In this document: piece by piece, positions 18,285 to 28,300 of the stretch
Layout: every line of letters starts with the position of its first letter
Position numbering within the stretch: the stretch's first letter is position 1
Assembly: GCA_023898385.1 (NCBI GenBank)
Contig: CP060220.1
Span: 248,001-312,000, forward strand
Length of the DNA: 64,000 nt
Direction of reading: 5' to 3'
Source: Pseudobdellovibrionaceae bacterium
GTDB lineage: Bacteria > Bdellovibrionota > Bdellovibrionia > Bdellovibrionales > UBA1609
Translations under genes and position numbers: made by a program
Notes under the pieces: generated by a model
Told to the model about the DNA's origin: nothing
Seen by the model: the letters and a program-made list of their open reading frames with translations, nothing else
Database searches by the model: none

Positions 18285-18848
18285 TTATTTTTTCCAGGTT
18301 CTATCGGTAATGCCTTCAATATGATTGCAGTACCGGGCCAATACAAAAAGCCAATCACTCAATCGGTTTAAGTATTGCAGGGTGAGATCGGCCTCGCCGC
18401 CCATCCCAAAAGCTTCAAGTGTGACTCTTTCTGCTCGGCGGCACACTGTGCGCGCCAAATGCAGGGTGGATGCCGTCTTGCCCCCGCCAGGAATGATAAA
18501 CTCCCTGAGTTCCGGAAGGGCTTCTTGGCAGTGATCAATCGTTTTTTCTAGCCACTCCACATCAGCCGCATCTACGGCCGGCAGTGAAGCTTTGAGACTA
18601 TCTTTGTCACAAGCTAAATGGCACCCATAGTTAAACAATTGGTTTTGCACCTTCAAAATCCAACTCTCCACCTCATTTTTGTTTTCTGTGGCGGACTGTT
18701 GCCAATAACTCAAAGCTAGACCCAGAACGGCATTGAGCTCGTCGACGGTGCCATAAGCGGCAATTCGTAGGTCTGTTTTAGACACCCGTGTGCCGCTGAT
18801 GAGTCCTGTGGTACCTTGATCGCCTGTGCGCGTATAAACCTTTGCCAT
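18285..18848 (-). CDS. PduO-type ATP:cob(I)alamin adenosyltransferase
   Basis: 187 residues. The ATP-binding N terminus YTRTGDQGTTGLISG is the PduO/MMAB signature, followed by AAYGTVDELNAVLGLA, IIPGGGKTASTLHLARTVCRRAER and the LNRLSDWLFVLAR helix. It transfers the adenosyl group of ATP to cob(I)alamin to give coenzyme B12 in the cytoplasm. No B12-dependent enzyme gene is seen in the window. The gene directly precedes the tandem GNAT gene. Confidence 0.95.
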   Translation of the reverse strand: MAKVYTRTGDQGTTGLISGTRVSKTDLRIAAYGTVDELNAVLGLALSYWQQSATENKNEVESWILKVQNQLFNYGCHLACDKDSLKASLPAVDAADVEWLEKTIDHCQEALPELREFIIPGGGKTASTLHLARTVCRRAERVTLEAFGMGGEADLTLQYLNRLSDWLFVLARYCNHIEGITDRTWKK

Positions 18849-18912
18849 TGGTTTGAGTAAAACACAAAATTAATAAACGTAGGACTTTTTTTTAATCAAA
18901 GAGGGTAGAAAT

Positions 18913-19701
18913 ATGAAACCGTTTTTTATTTCCATTCCCCACTCGGGTGAGAGAGTGCCGCCAGAGGTGACTTGGTTGAGTGGCCTGAGTGAACCTGTGC
19001 TGATGCGAGATGTAGATCGTTTTGTGGATAAACTTTACCAGCCGGCCCTGAAATTTGTTTCGGTGCCATCCATTGCGACGGAGTGGCACCGTTATGTGGT
19101 GGATTTAAATCGTTTGCCTGAGGATGTGGATGCTGATTCTGTGGAAGGAAGCAAAAATCCTTCGGGGACTTTTACCACAGGCTTGCATTGGGTGAAGACA
19201 ACAAAGGGGGAAGTTTTAATAGAAAAGCCCATACCTCAAATGTTGCATGAGAAGTTGGTGAGGGATTACTACTGGCCCTTTCATCATCAGGTGGAAAAAA
19301 AGTATGCGGAATTTAAGGGGCAAGGTCATGAAAAAATCTACCAGTTGGATGCCCACAGCATGCCATCCATGGGAACTTCAGCCCATCGGGATCCGGGTGA
19401 AGTCAGGGCCCAGGTGGTTGTTAGTGATGTGGATGGCCAGAGTTGTGAGAGTCGGTTCAAGGATTTGGTTATTGAGGCATACAAGCAAGCGGGATTTCAG
19501 GTGGCCTATAATTGGCCATACAAAGGTGGACGAGTGACCCAAGTTTATGGCAAGCCTGACTTGGGGCAGCATGCGATTCAAGTGGAGCTCAATCGCTCAC
19601 TCTACATGAACGAAGAGACTAAGCAGCTACTTTCAGAACCTTCTAAGCAGGTGCAACAAAAAATAGAAAAAGCCGTACAATTCATATTTGATGGTTTATG
19701 A
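18913..19701 (+). CDS. N-formylglutamate amidohydrolase-family protein
   Basis: 262 residues. The start FFISIPHSGERVPPE carries the metal-site motif of this family, and DRFVDKLY, the DLNRLPEDVD loop, YQLDAHSMPSMG and HAIQVELNRSLYMNEET are further family motifs. Members hydrolyse N-formylglutamate or related formyl/acyl amino acids. No other his-degradation genes are nearby, so the substrate is open. GAGGGTAGAAAT supports ATG 18913. Confidence 0.88.
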   Translation: MKPFFISIPHSGERVPPEVTWLSGLSEPVLMRDVDRFVDKLYQPALKFVSVPSIATEWHRYVVDLNRLPEDVDADSVEGSKNPSGTFTTGLHWVKTTKGEVLIEKPIPQMLHEKLVRDYYWPFHHQVEKKYAEFKGQGHEKIYQLDAHSMPSMGTSAHRDPGEVRAQVVVSDVDGQSCESRFKDLVIEAYKQAGFQVAYNWPYKGGRVTQVYGKPDLGQHAIQVELNRSLYMNEETKQLLSEPSKQVQQKIEKAVQFIFDGL

Positions 19702-19719
19702 AGAGTCACCGTTGGCTCA

Positions 19720-19866
19720 ATGAGCGGCATCATATATTTTGGTGAGCGGTTTTGCTGCGTGTCGTTGAAAAAAGCTAGACGGGATAGGGCCGGAGAGCGT
19801 GTGATGATTGTGCGAGCCAACGACTTGCACTACCATGGGACTCTCAATGGATTTTTGCAGCGCTAG
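19720..19866 (+). CDS. Possible 48-aa ORF in intergenic space
   Basis: An ATG at 19720 opens a 48-residue frame ending at TAG 19866 with a basic middle (LKKARRDRAGERV). There is no clear ribosome site, and a 9-bp inverted repeat (CGTTGGCTC at 19710, GAGCCAACG near 19815) crosses it. It may be an untranslated 3' region of the preceding gene. Weak evidence; no family recognised. Confidence 0.15.
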   Translation: MSGIIYFGERFCCVSLKKARRDRAGERVMIVRANDLHYHGTLNGFLQR

Positions 19867-19946
19867 TAATTTGGCTTTTAGTTGTTGGGGGGTGCTGCTT
19901 TTTGTATTGGCAGAACTTTTTTTTTAGCACCCGAGGAATACGAAGA

Positions 19947-21266
19947 ATGAAAATCTTTCTAGGAGTCAGTGAAATAAAATATGCCGTTTGGTTATTCGTT
20001 CTTTTTTACCAGGCGGCGGCTTTTTCTCAACAGTCCAGTCAATGGGGCGAATTGACCCATCGGTTTTTGGCCGACAGTCCGGCTTGGGCGGCGGCACAAG
20101 CCAAATACAATGCCGAAAAAGAAGAAGCGAAAAAGGCGTTAACCCACTTTATTCCCTCAGTAGAGCTTCAGTTGGGGATGCAAGATAAAGAATACTCAGC
20201 GTTGTTTGGGGGCTACTCCAGTTTATTTCCGTCGACCACTTATTCAGCCGCATTTACGGCAAAGCAAACTCTGTTTGCCGGAGGCCGTATATGGAAGGGC
20301 TATGAACTCAAGCAGGTGAGTGCGGAATATGAAAAACACAATTTAAAGGTGTCTAAAAACAATTTGGTCTCGGGTTTTTTACGCAAGGTATTTGCTTACC
20401 TCAGCGCGCGCGATACGCTGCAGGTGTTGCAGGCTTCGGCAAAAACCCAAAGGCAGTATGTTGAGGTGACAACAAAAAAGCAAAAACGAGGAGCTGCTTT
20501 AGATTTCGAATTGAGTCAGGCGCAAGCTGATGAAGTGAGTTACGAAAGTCGATTGATTGAAGCTAAGCGGGGCCTTGAAAGTGCCCTCCGTAATTTGAAT
20601 TCGGAACTTCCATCAGCCACAAGTGCAGAGCTCGATCTATTAAAATGGCCTAAAGTGCATCAAAGACCACCCGAGACATTGGCCGTGTGGCTGACTCGGG
20701 CCACACAAAATCAACCCGATTACCTTGCGGCAAGAACACAACTAGAAATGGCAGAGCTCAACGAATCCATGACTATGGGGGAGCATTGGCCATCAGTTCA
20801 AGTATCAGCCTCATTAGGATATGAAAGTGGTCAGACCGACACTCTCTTTGATGAGTCTTCGCAAACCAAAACAGTCACTGTGGGGCTGCAGGTTCCGTTG
20901 TTTTCAGGTCTGTCCTCGTTAAATGATCGACGCGCGAGCGGTGAGCGTGTATTTGCAGCAAAAAAAGCCGTGGAGCAAAGTCGAAGAACTTTAGATGTGA
21001 ACTTGCAAGATGCCTATGATGCTGTCGTGAGGTCTCAAAGTGTGTTGGATAAAGCTAAAGAGGCTGCTCGGTTGTCTACCTTAGCTTACGATCAAGCGTT
21101 TGCGAGTTTTCAAACGGGTCGCGTACGCAGTCAAGAGATTGTGGCTTTACAGGGCGCACGTGAGAGGGCCGAGTTGTCTTTTATCAAAGCTCGCGAGGGT
21201 CACCATATGGCCTTTGTGAATTGGCAGGTTGTGACGGGTGAAGATTTGGAGTCGAACCTAAAATAA
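19947..21266 (+). CDS. TolC-family outer-membrane efflux protein
   Basis: 439 residues from ATG 19947 (the frame is open from 19902). A signal peptide ends near AAAFS. Two homologous halves rich in long amphipathic helices carry the usual TolC elements: AAQAKYNAEKEEAKKALTHFIPSV, TLFAGGRIWKGYELK, and in the second half VQVSASLGYESG and VGLQVPLFSGLSS. Such proteins form trimeric outer-membrane channels for type I secretion or RND efflux. No membrane-fusion protein or pump gene is adjacent, so it must work with components coded elsewhere. Confidence 0.9.
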   Translation: MKIFLGVSEIKYAVWLFVLFYQAAAFSQQSSQWGELTHRFLADSPAWAAAQAKYNAEKEEAKKALTHFIPSVELQLGMQDKEYSALFGGYSSLFPSTTYSAAFTAKQTLFAGGRIWKGYELKQVSAEYEKHNLKVSKNNLVSGFLRKVFAYLSARDTLQVLQASAKTQRQYVEVTTKKQKRGAALDFELSQAQADEVSYESRLIEAKRGLESALRNLNSELPSATSAELDLLKWPKVHQRPPETLAVWLTRATQNQPDYLAARTQLEMAELNESMTMGEHWPSVQVSASLGYESGQTDTLFDESSQTKTVTVGLQVPLFSGLSSLNDRRASGERVFAAKKAVEQSRRTLDVNLQDAYDAVVRSQSVLDKAKEAARLSTLAYDQAFASFQTGRVRSQEIVALQGARERAELSFIKAREGHHMAFVNWQVVTGEDLESNLK

Positions 21267-21300
21267 AAGGTTCGTCTTATTTTTGAAAAGGAATTGGCAT

Positions 21301-22725
21301 TTGAAGCAGATAATCAAGAAATACTCCCGTCTCACTTGGTCTGAGCGATTGTTTAAGTTTTTAGCCTCCATTGAGTTGGCAGTCCTTGTGATTCTATCTC
21401 TGGGAATCATTTCGGCAGTGGGAACCATATATGAGGCCAACTATGATGCGAAGGTGGCGCAGAAGTTGGTTTATCACAGCCCCTATATGTATTTTGTGTT
21501 GGGCCTGCTCTGCATAAACCTCGTCAATGTGATGGTGGACCGTTGGCCATGGAAGCGTCATCACATGGGCTTCGTATTGGCGCACGTTGGGATCATTTTG
21601 CTACTTTTGGGCTCGTTGATGACGCGGTATTGGGGTATTGACGGGTCGATGACATTGGAAATGGACGGGGGCACAAACCGTTGGATCACTGTGGATCAAA
21701 CTGAACTGCGAATTTTTGCCTCATTTGAAAATGGCGAACCCACAACTCTTCATCACCGCGATGTGGATTTTTTATTGCAGTCCCCAAAAGACCATCCGCT
21801 TCAGTTTTTATTGGGAAAAGAACCGTTGGTGGTGACTGACTACTACCATTACTCTCTACCGAAAATGCAAGTTGTTGGATCTAGTGATGCCAGCGATGGA
21901 CCGGCCCTTCGTGTTCAACTGCAAAACGAAAGGGTGAGTTTCAGCGAGTGGATATTTCGTCGAAAATCAAAACCCTACGAAGTGGTTAATTTAGGTCCAG
22001 CTAAAATTATTTTAAGCGATGGCAGTTACCAATCCCAAGGCGGGAATGAAATTATTCTTGAACCTGACAGCCAAGGTAAAATCAAATACGCTATTTTTAC
22101 CGAAAGCCAACCGGGTAAAGTGAATCGTGGCACAGTAGAAGCCGGAACCACAATAGCGACGGGCTGGATGGGTTTGCAGCTTCGGTTTTTAAAATATCTT
22201 CCCCAGGCTCGGCAAGATGTTCAATTTGAATATCGAAAAGGCCCGACGCCTTTAACCACCCCTGCTGTGCAGGTGGAATATAAGGGTGAAAAACATTGGA
22301 TTGGTCAAAATTCTTCGCTTCGATTGTTCTCCGGCAACACGGCCTATTGGGTTTCTTTTGGTCAAAAGCGGCTTCCGCTAGGATTTGGTATTGGGCTTAA
22401 AGAGTTTAAGGTGGGTCGTTATCAGGGAACAATGAGGGCCGCATCCTATTCCAGTGATGTCGAAGTGGAAGGCCTCGGTGAACAAGAAATCTCGATGAAC
22501 AATCCCTTAAAGCACAGGGGTTTTACGTTTTATCAGGCTAGCTTTACTGAAGACGAGCGAGGTCAGCCAACGGCTTCAATTTTGTCAGTGAACAAAGACC
22601 CTGGAAGGCCTGTGAAAAATCTGGGTTCGTTTTTGATCGTTTTAGGTTCTATCATTTTATTCTACTTCAAGCGCATGAAGTTGAAAGCTTCAAGTTCTAA
22701 GAAGGCAACCCAAGGAGCGGCCTGA
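21301..22725 (+). CDS. resB: Cytochrome c biogenesis protein ResB
   Basis: About 474 residues from TTG 21301, supported by AAAAGGAA nine bases upstream; TTG 21283 is the alternative. Membrane helices near the N terminus (FLASIELAVLVILSLGIISAVGTIYE, three segments by about residue 110), a large periplasmic beta-rich domain, then a last helix (LGSFLIVLGSIILFYF). ResB with CcsA forms the system II haem exporter/lyase that attaches haem to CxxCH motifs outside the membrane. The stop overlaps the ccsA start (TGATG). Confidence 0.9.
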   Translation: MKQIIKKYSRLTWSERLFKFLASIELAVLVILSLGIISAVGTIYEANYDAKVAQKLVYHSPYMYFVLGLLCINLVNVMVDRWPWKRHHMGFVLAHVGIILLLLGSLMTRYWGIDGSMTLEMDGGTNRWITVDQTELRIFASFENGEPTTLHHRDVDFLLQSPKDHPLQFLLGKEPLVVTDYYHYSLPKMQVVGSSDASDGPALRVQLQNERVSFSEWIFRRKSKPYEVVNLGPAKIILSDGSYQSQGGNEIILEPDSQGKIKYAIFTESQPGKVNRGTVEAGTTIATGWMGLQLRFLKYLPQARQDVQFEYRKGPTPLTTPAVQVEYKGEKHWIGQNSSLRLFSGNTAYWVSFGQKRLPLGFGIGLKEFKVGRYQGTMRAASYSSDVEVEGLGEQEISMNNPLKHRGFTFYQASFTEDERGQPTASILSVNKDPGRPVKNLGSFLIVLGSIILFYFKRMKLKASSSKKATQGAA

Positions 22726-24389
22726 TGAGATCCCTCATTTCTGCAATCACTATATTTTTTGTTCTTTTTTGCGGCAGTTGGGTGCAGGCCAGTGTGGGGG
22801 AGGCGCTAAAATCACTACCCGTTCAAGATGGCGGCCGCTTAAAGCCATTTGATACTTTTGCTAGAGAATCTTTAGAGTTGGTCTTTGGAAAACAAAAATA
22901 CAAGACGCCCGACGGTGAAAAACATGACGCCAGCGAAATTGTGTTCACTTGGATGTTGGTACCAGAAGAGTGGGAAAAAAACCCCATTGTACATATCCGT
23001 CACAGTGGATTGCGAGAAGCTCTTCAGTTAGAAAACAAACGGCTTCATTATTCACCTCAAGAGTTGATGCGCAATGAGCGTGTGGGGTTAGTCATTCAAG
23101 AGTTGCGAACCAAACAAGAGACCCGAGAAAAACTCAATCCCTACTTTCAGGCCATTCAAACTCTAGAAAATCAGATCACCATGTTTCATGCTGTTCGTTT
23201 GGGAAAGGCCATGCGCGTTTTGCCGGCAAAGGATGGGCAAAATTGGTTGCCCGTGGATGAATTAGATGGCGTGTGGAAGGAGCGTTTTGGCCGAATCACA
23301 AAAGCCTTTGTGGGGGCCATATCAGCTCGTCAACATTCAGAAAATTCAGAGGCTGTAGTGGCTGCAGAAAAAGAATTATCTGACCGTGTGCAGGAGTTCA
23401 TGCAGGCGGCGGCAGATGAGTTCCCTGATAAGTATGCCGACTCTTCGTTGATTCATGCCGAAACCCACTACAATCATTTTCATCCCTTTCGATGGGCATG
23501 GGTGGCATATTTAATGGGTGTGATTTTTATGGCCTTCGCTATGGTCTCGCCCAAGCGCCGTTATTATTTTGCGGGGTGGGGATTTTTTGTTCTGGGTCTA
23601 TTGTTACATACCTATGGTTTTGGTTTGCGTAGCTATATTATAGGGCGGCCTCCGGTGACCAATATGTATGAATCAGTGACTTGGGTGGCTTATGGGGCTG
23701 TGGTTTTTGCAATGATTCTGGAGGCCATCTATCGTTTTAGAATCGTGCTACTGTCATCAGGTGTGGTCGCTATTTTGTGTTTGATATTGTCTGATATGGC
23801 GCCCGCCGTACTTGATGGGTCAATGGATCCCCTGGAGCCAGTGTTGCGTGATAACTTTTGGTTAACCACTCACGTACTCATCATTACGTTGAGTTATGCG
23901 GCCTTTTTCTTGGCGTTTCTTTTGGGCGATTTGCTTTTGGTCTACTATTATATTGATGAATCGCGCTTTAAAGACCGAATCAAGCAAGGTGTATTGGCCA
24001 TTTATCGGTCCATGCAAATCGGGGTAGTGTTACTCGCTGCCGGAACCATCCTCGGGGGAATCTGGGCTGACTACTCGTGGGGTCGCTTTTGGGGATGGGA
24101 CCCGAAGGAGACATGGGCGCTGATCGCTCTGCTGGGGTATTTGGCCATCTTGCATGGTCGACTGATCGGTTGGGTTCGTGATTTTGGTCTGGCGGTGTGG
24201 TCTATTGTCACGTTCGCCTTGGTGATCATGGCGTGGTACGGCGTGAACTTTGTTCTGGGCGCGGGTTTGCACACCTATGGTTTTGGCGCAGGTGGTGTTG
24301 AATATGTGGCTGCGTTTGTCGTAGCCCACATCTTATTTGTAATATTCGTATCGGTAACAAGAAACAGCCGACTAAAATCAAAATCATAG
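22725..24389 (+). CDS. ccsA: Cytochrome c biogenesis protein CcsA/ResC with extra periplasmic domain
   Basis: 554 residues. The C-terminal half is polytopic and has the haem-handling WWD-type motif (WGRFWGWDPKETWAL) plus conserved His residues in flanking helices. Unlike plastid-type CcsA, the first half (residues 1-230) is a signal-bearing, hydrophilic domain of unknown role; similar N-terminal extensions occur where ccsA is associated with ResB. Together with ResB it would mature the cytochromes ActA and ActE encoded next. Confidence 0.93.
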   Translation: MRSLISAITIFFVLFCGSWVQASVGEALKSLPVQDGGRLKPFDTFARESLELVFGKQKYKTPDGEKHDASEIVFTWMLVPEEWEKNPIVHIRHSGLREALQLENKRLHYSPQELMRNERVGLVIQELRTKQETREKLNPYFQAIQTLENQITMFHAVRLGKAMRVLPAKDGQNWLPVDELDGVWKERFGRITKAFVGAISARQHSENSEAVVAAEKELSDRVQEFMQAAADEFPDKYADSSLIHAETHYNHFHPFRWAWVAYLMGVIFMAFAMVSPKRRYYFAGWGFFVLGLLLHTYGFGLRSYIIGRPPVTNMYESVTWVAYGAVVFAMILEAIYRFRIVLLSSGVVAILCLILSDMAPAVLDGSMDPLEPVLRDNFWLTTHVLIITLSYAAFFLAFLLGDLLLVYYYIDESRFKDRIKQGVLAIYRSMQIGVVLLAAGTILGGIWADYSWGRFWGWDPKETWALIALLGYLAILHGRLIGWVRDFGLAVWSIVTFALVIMAWYGVNFVLGAGLHTYGFGAGGVEYVAAFVVAHILFVIFVSVTRNSRLKSKS

Positions 24390-24824
24390 TCATCGGTGTA
24401 GAAAGTCTTGAAACTCGCACTCCCCAAAGTCCAAGGGGGCGGGGCCGTTGAGCCATGCTGGCGCTTTCGGCCGCATGTCGTCTTCGGATTGCGTCACCCT
24501 TCGGGTGCCGCAACCCGGATACGCCATGCACGACGCGAACGCATGGCTCAACGGCCCCGCCCCCTTGGACTTTGGGGAGTGCGAGTTTCAAGCCCGGTTC
24601 ATGTTTTTAAAAATAAGTATTTATTGGACTGAATTGCTGCGTAGATTTTAGGCATTCTTTCCGCTTATGACACATCCAAAAATTTTTGATTCAATGGGTG
24701 ACAAAAAAAAATCTGCCAATTACAACTTATTGATCTTTATAAAGAAACTATAAGCACAAATGAATGGCATCGGCTTTTCAGCATTGTGATGCGGCATTTG
24801 AACAACAAAAAGAATAGGTTAGCT
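24390..24824. other. Intergenic region before actA, with palindrome copy A
   Basis: 435 bp without a supported gene. The first half holds the palindrome at 24407-24592. The rest (24593-24824) is AT-rich and is the likely site of the act operon promoter; a TTGATC...TATAAG-like pair lies near 24731-24752, which is suggestive only. Short ORFs through the palindrome are discussed under rejected items. Confidence 0.6.
24407..24592. repeat. Variable-arm palindrome, copy A
   Basis: Left arm 24407-24458 and right arm 24541-24592 are 52-bp perfect inverted complements. The 82-base centre contains the family core (24469-24531), with GGCCGCATG at one end and CATGCAC at the other. Inside it an imperfect stem exists, with CACCC/GGGTG at the tip (24495-24499 with 24503-24507). 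Arms are GC-rich, unlike the AT-rich flank. No T-run follows either arm, so it is not an ordinary intrinsic terminator. No target-site duplication is apparent. Confidence 0.95.
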
Positions 24825-25358
24825 ATGGCTAAGAAGTTCGTTGGTGCGTTTTTAACAGCTGTCATACTTGGCGGCGTTATATTTCTTGTGTGGTCTTTGG
24901 CCACCAATAATATGGTGCTGGGATACAACCAAGGTTATGAGCCCGATCAACCCCTTCCCTTTTCGCATGAAACTCATGCGGGCAAGTTTCAGATCGATTG
25001 CAAATATTGCCATGTGGGAGTGACCTCCACGCGGCATGCTCTTGTGCCTAGTTTGAATATTTGTATGAACTGTCACATTGCCGTGAAGCTCGACAGCGAA
25101 CATGTTCAAAAAATTCAAGCCTCTTATGCGGCAAGCACCCCCATTGAATGGAAAAAGGTTCACCTTTTGCCAGACCACGTGAAGTTTAACCATGCGCCCC
25201 ACATTCAGGCCGGGAAAGATTGCACCGTGTGTCATGGTGAGGTTGAAAAAATGCCAGTGGTCAAACAAGTGCAGAGTTTGTCCATGGGCTGGTGTGTGAA
25301 CTGCCACCGTGAAAAAGAAAATAATGCTGCGGTAACTTGTGGAACCTGCCACTACTAA
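24825..25358 (+). CDS. actA: Alternative complex III pentahaem cytochrome c ActA
   Basis: 177 residues from ATG 24825. One N-terminal membrane anchor (FLTAVILGGVIFLVWSLA) is followed by a periplasmic domain with five CxxCH haem sites: CKYCH, CMNCH, CTVCH, CVNCH and CGTCH at the very C terminus. Additional His residues (HETHAG, HAPHIQAG) can act as second ligands. ActA collects electrons from the complex and passes them to downstream carriers. First gene of the act operon; the frame remains open to GTG 24786. Confidence 0.95.
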   Translation: MAKKFVGAFLTAVILGGVIFLVWSLATNNMVLGYNQGYEPDQPLPFSHETHAGKFQIDCKYCHVGVTSTRHALVPSLNICMNCHIAVKLDSEHVQKIQASYAASTPIEWKKVHLLPDHVKFNHAPHIQAGKDCTVCHGEVEKMPVVKQVQSLSMGWCVNCHREKENNAAVTCGTCHY

Positions 25359-25378
25359 TATTAAGGAACAGTAGAGTT

Positions 25379-28300
25379 ATGAAAGACAATTCAATAGAGA
25401 GTTCACGGAAATATTGGTTAAGTCTTGATGAGTGGTACAACGACCCAGAAACACAGGCGATGGTGCAAAAAGAATTTTTGTCGACCCCGCTGTCAGAAGA
25501 TGAGAGTGGTCCTCAAGGTGGCGTGGCCCGTCGCGAGTTTTTGAAATTAATGGGAGCAGGAATTGCCCTTAGTAGTTTTGGTTGTGTGCGAAGGCCCGCC
25601 CAAAAGATCGTTCCTTATGCCAAACGACCGAAAGAAATGGTTCCGGGTATTGCTAACTACTATGCTTCGTCCATGGTGGATGGGCATCATGCCTTTGGAT
25701 TAGTGGTGACCACTCGAGAAGGTCGCCCTATCAAACTAGATGGAAACAAAAATCATCCAGTGAATGCCGGTGGGATGACGGCGCGGGCCCATGCGAAAAT
25801 TTTAAGTCTATATGATCCAGATCGGATGAATGGCCCCAAGCGAAACCTATTAAATAAGACAAAAACCAACCGTGACACGATCAATGTCACTTGGGAGGAT
25901 TTGGACAAGGCCGTCGGGGCGCAATTGCAAAAAGGTGGAGTGGCTTTATTGACGGCCAGTGAGTTTTCTCCCTCCACACGAGCTTTGGTTGGCGACTTCG
26001 TACGCGCCACAAATGGTCGCCACTTTCAGTGGGATGCCTTGAGTTTTGAGGCTGAGCGAGAGGGGCAAAAGCTTTCCTATGGTGATGATATTTTGCCGCG
26101 CCCTCGTTTTGATCGAGCAAAAATGATTGTGGCCATTGATAACGACTTCTTGGGGACTTATCTGTCGCCAGCAGAATTCAACCGGGCATTTGCCAGTGGA
26201 CGCACGCCTGGTGAAGGCATGAGTCGTCTGGTTGTATTTGAATCACTGCTTTCATTGACGGGTTCCAATGCGGACGAGCGATTTCGAATTAAGCCCTCTC
26301 AGCAGGTGACTGTGGTGATGGCGCTTCTTCAACATCTGTTGGTAGTTAAAGGCGTCTCGAGTTTTGCCGGTGACTCGCAGGTGTTGCAGGCGATCTCATC
26401 GCACAAGAGTGCCATACAACATCTTGGTGTCGATAAGAAAGTGATTGGCGAAGTGGCTGAAAGTCTTTGGGCTCATAGAGGCGAAAGTCTTGTGGTTGCA
26501 GGCGGCCTCCAATCGCAAACAGCTTCAGCTGTTGGTCTTCAAGTGGCTGTGAATCTTTTAAATTCGGTGCTTGAAAATGATGGCCGCACCGTGGATTACA
26601 AAAATGCCTATCCAGCATCGGCCGGCTCTCATTCTGATATTAAGAACCTTGTAGATGGCCTTAACGCAAAGACCATAAAGACAGTGATCATTCACGGCGT
26701 GAACCCTGGTTACTCCTTGGGCGCGCAGTCGGGTTTTGTTGATGCTTTAAAAAATGCTGAGATGGTTGTTTACACGGGTGACCGCATTGATGAAACAGGA
26801 GTTTATGCGGAGTACGTGGCCCCAGATAGTCACACCTTAGAAAAATGGGGTGATCTTGAAGCCAGCACGGGTGTTTATAGCATTCAACAACCCACTATTC
26901 AGCCGTTGAATAACACGCGACCCTTTGAAGAGAGTCTTTTAAAATGGAGCGCCAGTGCGGGAGTGGGCAAAGGATCATTGGCCGCTGACAGTTGGTATGA
27001 TTATTTGCGAAGCTACTGGAAAAATCGTTTATATAGCGCAGTAACTCATGGTTTATCTTTTGAAGATTTTTGGGTCGATCTTTTGCAAAATGGAGTGCGT
27101 TCTCACTCAGAAATGAGCGAAAATGGCAGCGCTCGATCCTTTCGACGGGCTAGCTTGTCTGAGGTGAGTTCGTCTCAACCCGGAGCAGAGCTCGAGTTGG
27201 TGCTTTACCCGACCGTGGCATTGGGCGACGGCAGTCTTGCCAACGTACCTTGGCTGCAAGAGTTGCCTGATCCTGTCACTCGGATTTGTTGGGACAACTA
27301 TGTGACCGTGTCTATGAAAACAGCTTCAGAACTCGGCCTGCATGCAGGTCAGGTAGTGCAAGTGCAAACGGCAGGTGGGGCTGTGGAAGCTCCGGTTCAC
27401 GTGCAGCCGGGACAGGCTGACGGCGTGTTGGGTCTTGCTGTGGGTTACGGTCGGACCGCCGCTGGAGAAGTGGGCAATGGTGTCGGGGCCAATGCATTTC
27501 AAGTTGTGGCTTATAAAAATGGCCGGGCTGTGGCCTCCGGGTTGTCGGCAAAACTTTCGCCGGTGGCGGGTCGTAAGCGAGTGGAGCTTGCTAACACTCA
27601 AGGTCACCACAGTATGCAGGGTCCATTTGATTCAAAACCTCGAGCCATTGTGAATGAGGCCACCAACGAGCAATATCAACATGACGCCAGTGCGGGAATT
27701 CACAAACATAAAATCTTTAGTTTGTGGGATAAGCACGAATACAGTGGCCACAAGTGGGGTATGTCCATTGACCTCACCAAGTGCACAGGTTGTGCCGCTT
27801 GTGTGGTGGCGTGCCAATCAGAAAATAATATTCCGGTTGTGGGTAAAAAGTATGTTCTGCAGGGGCGTCAAATGCATTGGATTCGGGTGGATCGCTACTA
27901 TGTGGGTGAGCCGGAAGATCCAAACTCAGTGTTTATGCCTGTGATGTGCCAGCACTGTGACAACGCTCCTTGCGAGACAGTTTGTCCTGTGGCCGCCACA
28001 ACTCATGGGTCTGAAGGCACCAACGATATGATTTACAACCGTTGTGTAGGTACAAGGTATTGTGCCAACAACTGCCCGTATAAAGTGCGTCGGTTCAATT
28101 GGTTTGATTACACGAATCTGCGATCACCTTTGCATATGGCCCTTAATCCTGAAGTCACCGTTCGCTCTCGAGGGGTGATGGAAAAATGCACATTCTGTAC
28201 TCACCGAATTATGCAAGCTAAGCAGACGGCTCGAAATGAAAGTCGAAATCTTCGTGATGGCGATGTGCAAGTGGCCTGCGAGCAATCTTGCCCCACTCAG

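Noticed and set aside
24469..24531. Core as an integron attC site
   Set aside because: No integron integrase or gene cassettes in the window, and the long perfect arms are not an attC feature.
24407..24592. Palindromes as ordinary intrinsic terminators
   Set aside because: No T-run after either arm, stems far longer than needed, and a large conserved centre.
24408..24632. ORFs of 60-120 codons through the palindromes (for example 24226-24591, 48089-48361, 53651-53968)
   Set aside because: They exist in several frames and on both strands because the inverted GC-rich arms lack stops. Similar peptides between copies come from the conserved DNA core and not from conserved codons.
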